Origin: Chloroflexota bacterium
Lineage (GTDB): Bacteria > Chloroflexota > Anaerolineae > UBA4142
Reading direction: 5' to 3'
NCBI GenBank assembly: GCA_016200825.1
Contig: JACQEA010000069.1
Coordinates: 1 to 5,730, forward strand
Length of the DNA stretch: 5,730 nucleotides
In this document: positions 5,264 to 5,730 of the stretch, piece after piece
How the letters are laid out: every line of letters begins with the position of its first letter
Position numbering within the stretch: the first letter of the stretch is position 1
Notes under the pieces: generated by a model
What the model saw: the letters and a program-made list of their open reading frames with translations, nothing else
Told to the model about the DNA's origin: nothing
Databases searched by the model: none
Program-made: the position numbers and the translations under genes

Positions 5264-5730
5264 GTGAAAATGAAAAATATTCTGATCATCATCGGTGCCG
5301 CAATTTTTTTGCTGCAATGCACCGTGCTTGATTTTGTTCCCGACAATACTGCCACAACGCCATCGAATGACGCGACCGAAGAGCCGCCGATTACGCGCGT
5401 CGCGGTGCCGGTCACGACTGATGTTCCCGCCACGCCGACGATCGAAGCCATCAATATTCTTGGAAAAAATCTTTTCAATTATGGCGCGCAAATAAATTGG
5501 ACGAATTCGGATGTCGCCAAAGAAATGGATTTGCTCACGCGCCTGGGATTCAAATGGGCGAAACTGCAATTGCGGTGGTGCGATATTTCTACCGGGAAAA
5601 CAAACGCCGAGCTAAGTCAAATCGGCAAAGCGATTGAAGCCGCGAATGCGCGCGGGATTAAAGTCATGCTCACGATTGTCTGCGCGCCCAAATGGTCGCG
5701 CGCGGACGGCGGCGTCAAAGGCGCGGGTCC
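5264..5730 (+). CDS. Secreted clan GH-A (GH39-like) glycoside hydrolase, N-terminal part (cut by window end)
   Basis: 155 codons are visible and the frame is open at the right edge. Residues 1-18 form a signal peptide-like start (MKMKN, then ILIIIGAAIFLL). Cys19 after LLQ could be a lipidation site, but Gln at -1 is not a normal lipobox residue, so lipoprotein status is doubtful. Residues 20-66 are a Thr/Pro/Asp-rich linker. From Gly67 (base 5462) the barrel begins with KNLFNYGAQINWTNSD, FKWAKLQLRWCDIS, IKVMLTIVCAPKWSRADGG. This matches residues 621-709 of the upstream protein at 60 of 89 positions, so they are close paralogues. The two catalytic Glu would lie beyond the window. The start is GTG 5264 or ATG 5270. 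Compared with its neighbour it lacks the GH18-like and ZU5-like parts, so it is a stand-alone version of the same enzyme, probably acting outside the cell on a related glycan. Confidence 0.85.
   Translation, partial: MKMKNILIIIGAAIFLLQCTVLDFVPDNTATTPSNDATEEPPITRVAVPVTTDVPATPTIEAINILGKNLFNYGAQINWTNSDVAKEMDLLTRLGFKWAKLQLRWCDISTGKTNAELSQIGKAIEAANARGIKVMLTIVCAPKWSRADGGVKGAG

Overview
The window holds three genes, all on the + strand, and all predicted glycoside hydrolases or relatives. They are a GH57 4-alpha-glucanotransferase-like gene (left end cut by the window, reading frame broken near 540), a long membrane-anchored protein carrying a GH18-like domain and a clan GH-A domain (2328-5180), and the first 155 codons of a secreted stand-alone version of the same GH-A domain (5264 to the right edge). 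No RNA gene, CRISPR array, transposase or integrase is visible.

The protein families and the base composition (GCG/CGC codons for Ala/Arg beside AT-rich codons such as AAA, ATT and TTT) suggest an uncultured Chloroflexota bacterium, probably Anaerolineae-like. This is an inference from family resemblance; there is no rRNA or marker gene to confirm it.

Region 1 (1-2266) is the most unusual. The GH57 gene carries four stretches absent from ordinary family members as I recall them. Each is built from degenerate tandem heptamers (CAATCTC, TCAACAG and AAAAGGC types). Three of them also have a directly adjacent array of about four or five degenerate octamers (purine-rich GGGAGCGG/GTGTGAGA types). 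All four are read through in the correct frame with no stop codon, adding roughly 17-29 residues each at what look like loops. They resemble the short tandemly repeated repetitive (STRR) sequences known from intergenic DNA of filamentous cyanobacteria, but here they lie inside a conserved enzyme. Separately, about 11 residues are missing near 540, where the frame changes from 1 to 2, so the copy as given would not make a full-length enzyme.

Region 2 (2268-5180) starts with a well-formed promoter whose -35 box begins one base after the GH57 stop codon. It continues with a GAGGT ribosome binding site and a TTG start at 2328. The 950-residue product has a signal anchor, a possible ZU5-like beta domain, a GH18-like barrel whose catalytic Glu position is Gln, a probable Ig-like domain, a Thr/Ser/Pro/Ala linker and a clan GH-A barrel with both catalytic Glu residues.

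Region 3 (5181-5730) has a 24-base perfect palindrome in a short intergenic gap, then the second GH-A gene. Its visible barrel start is identical to the upstream one at 60 of 89 residues, so the two genes look like a tandem duplication with different secretion and domain attachments. The two GH-A proteins probably act on an extracellular or envelope glycan. The GH57 enzyme would act on cytoplasmic alpha-glucan and need not be functionally linked to them.
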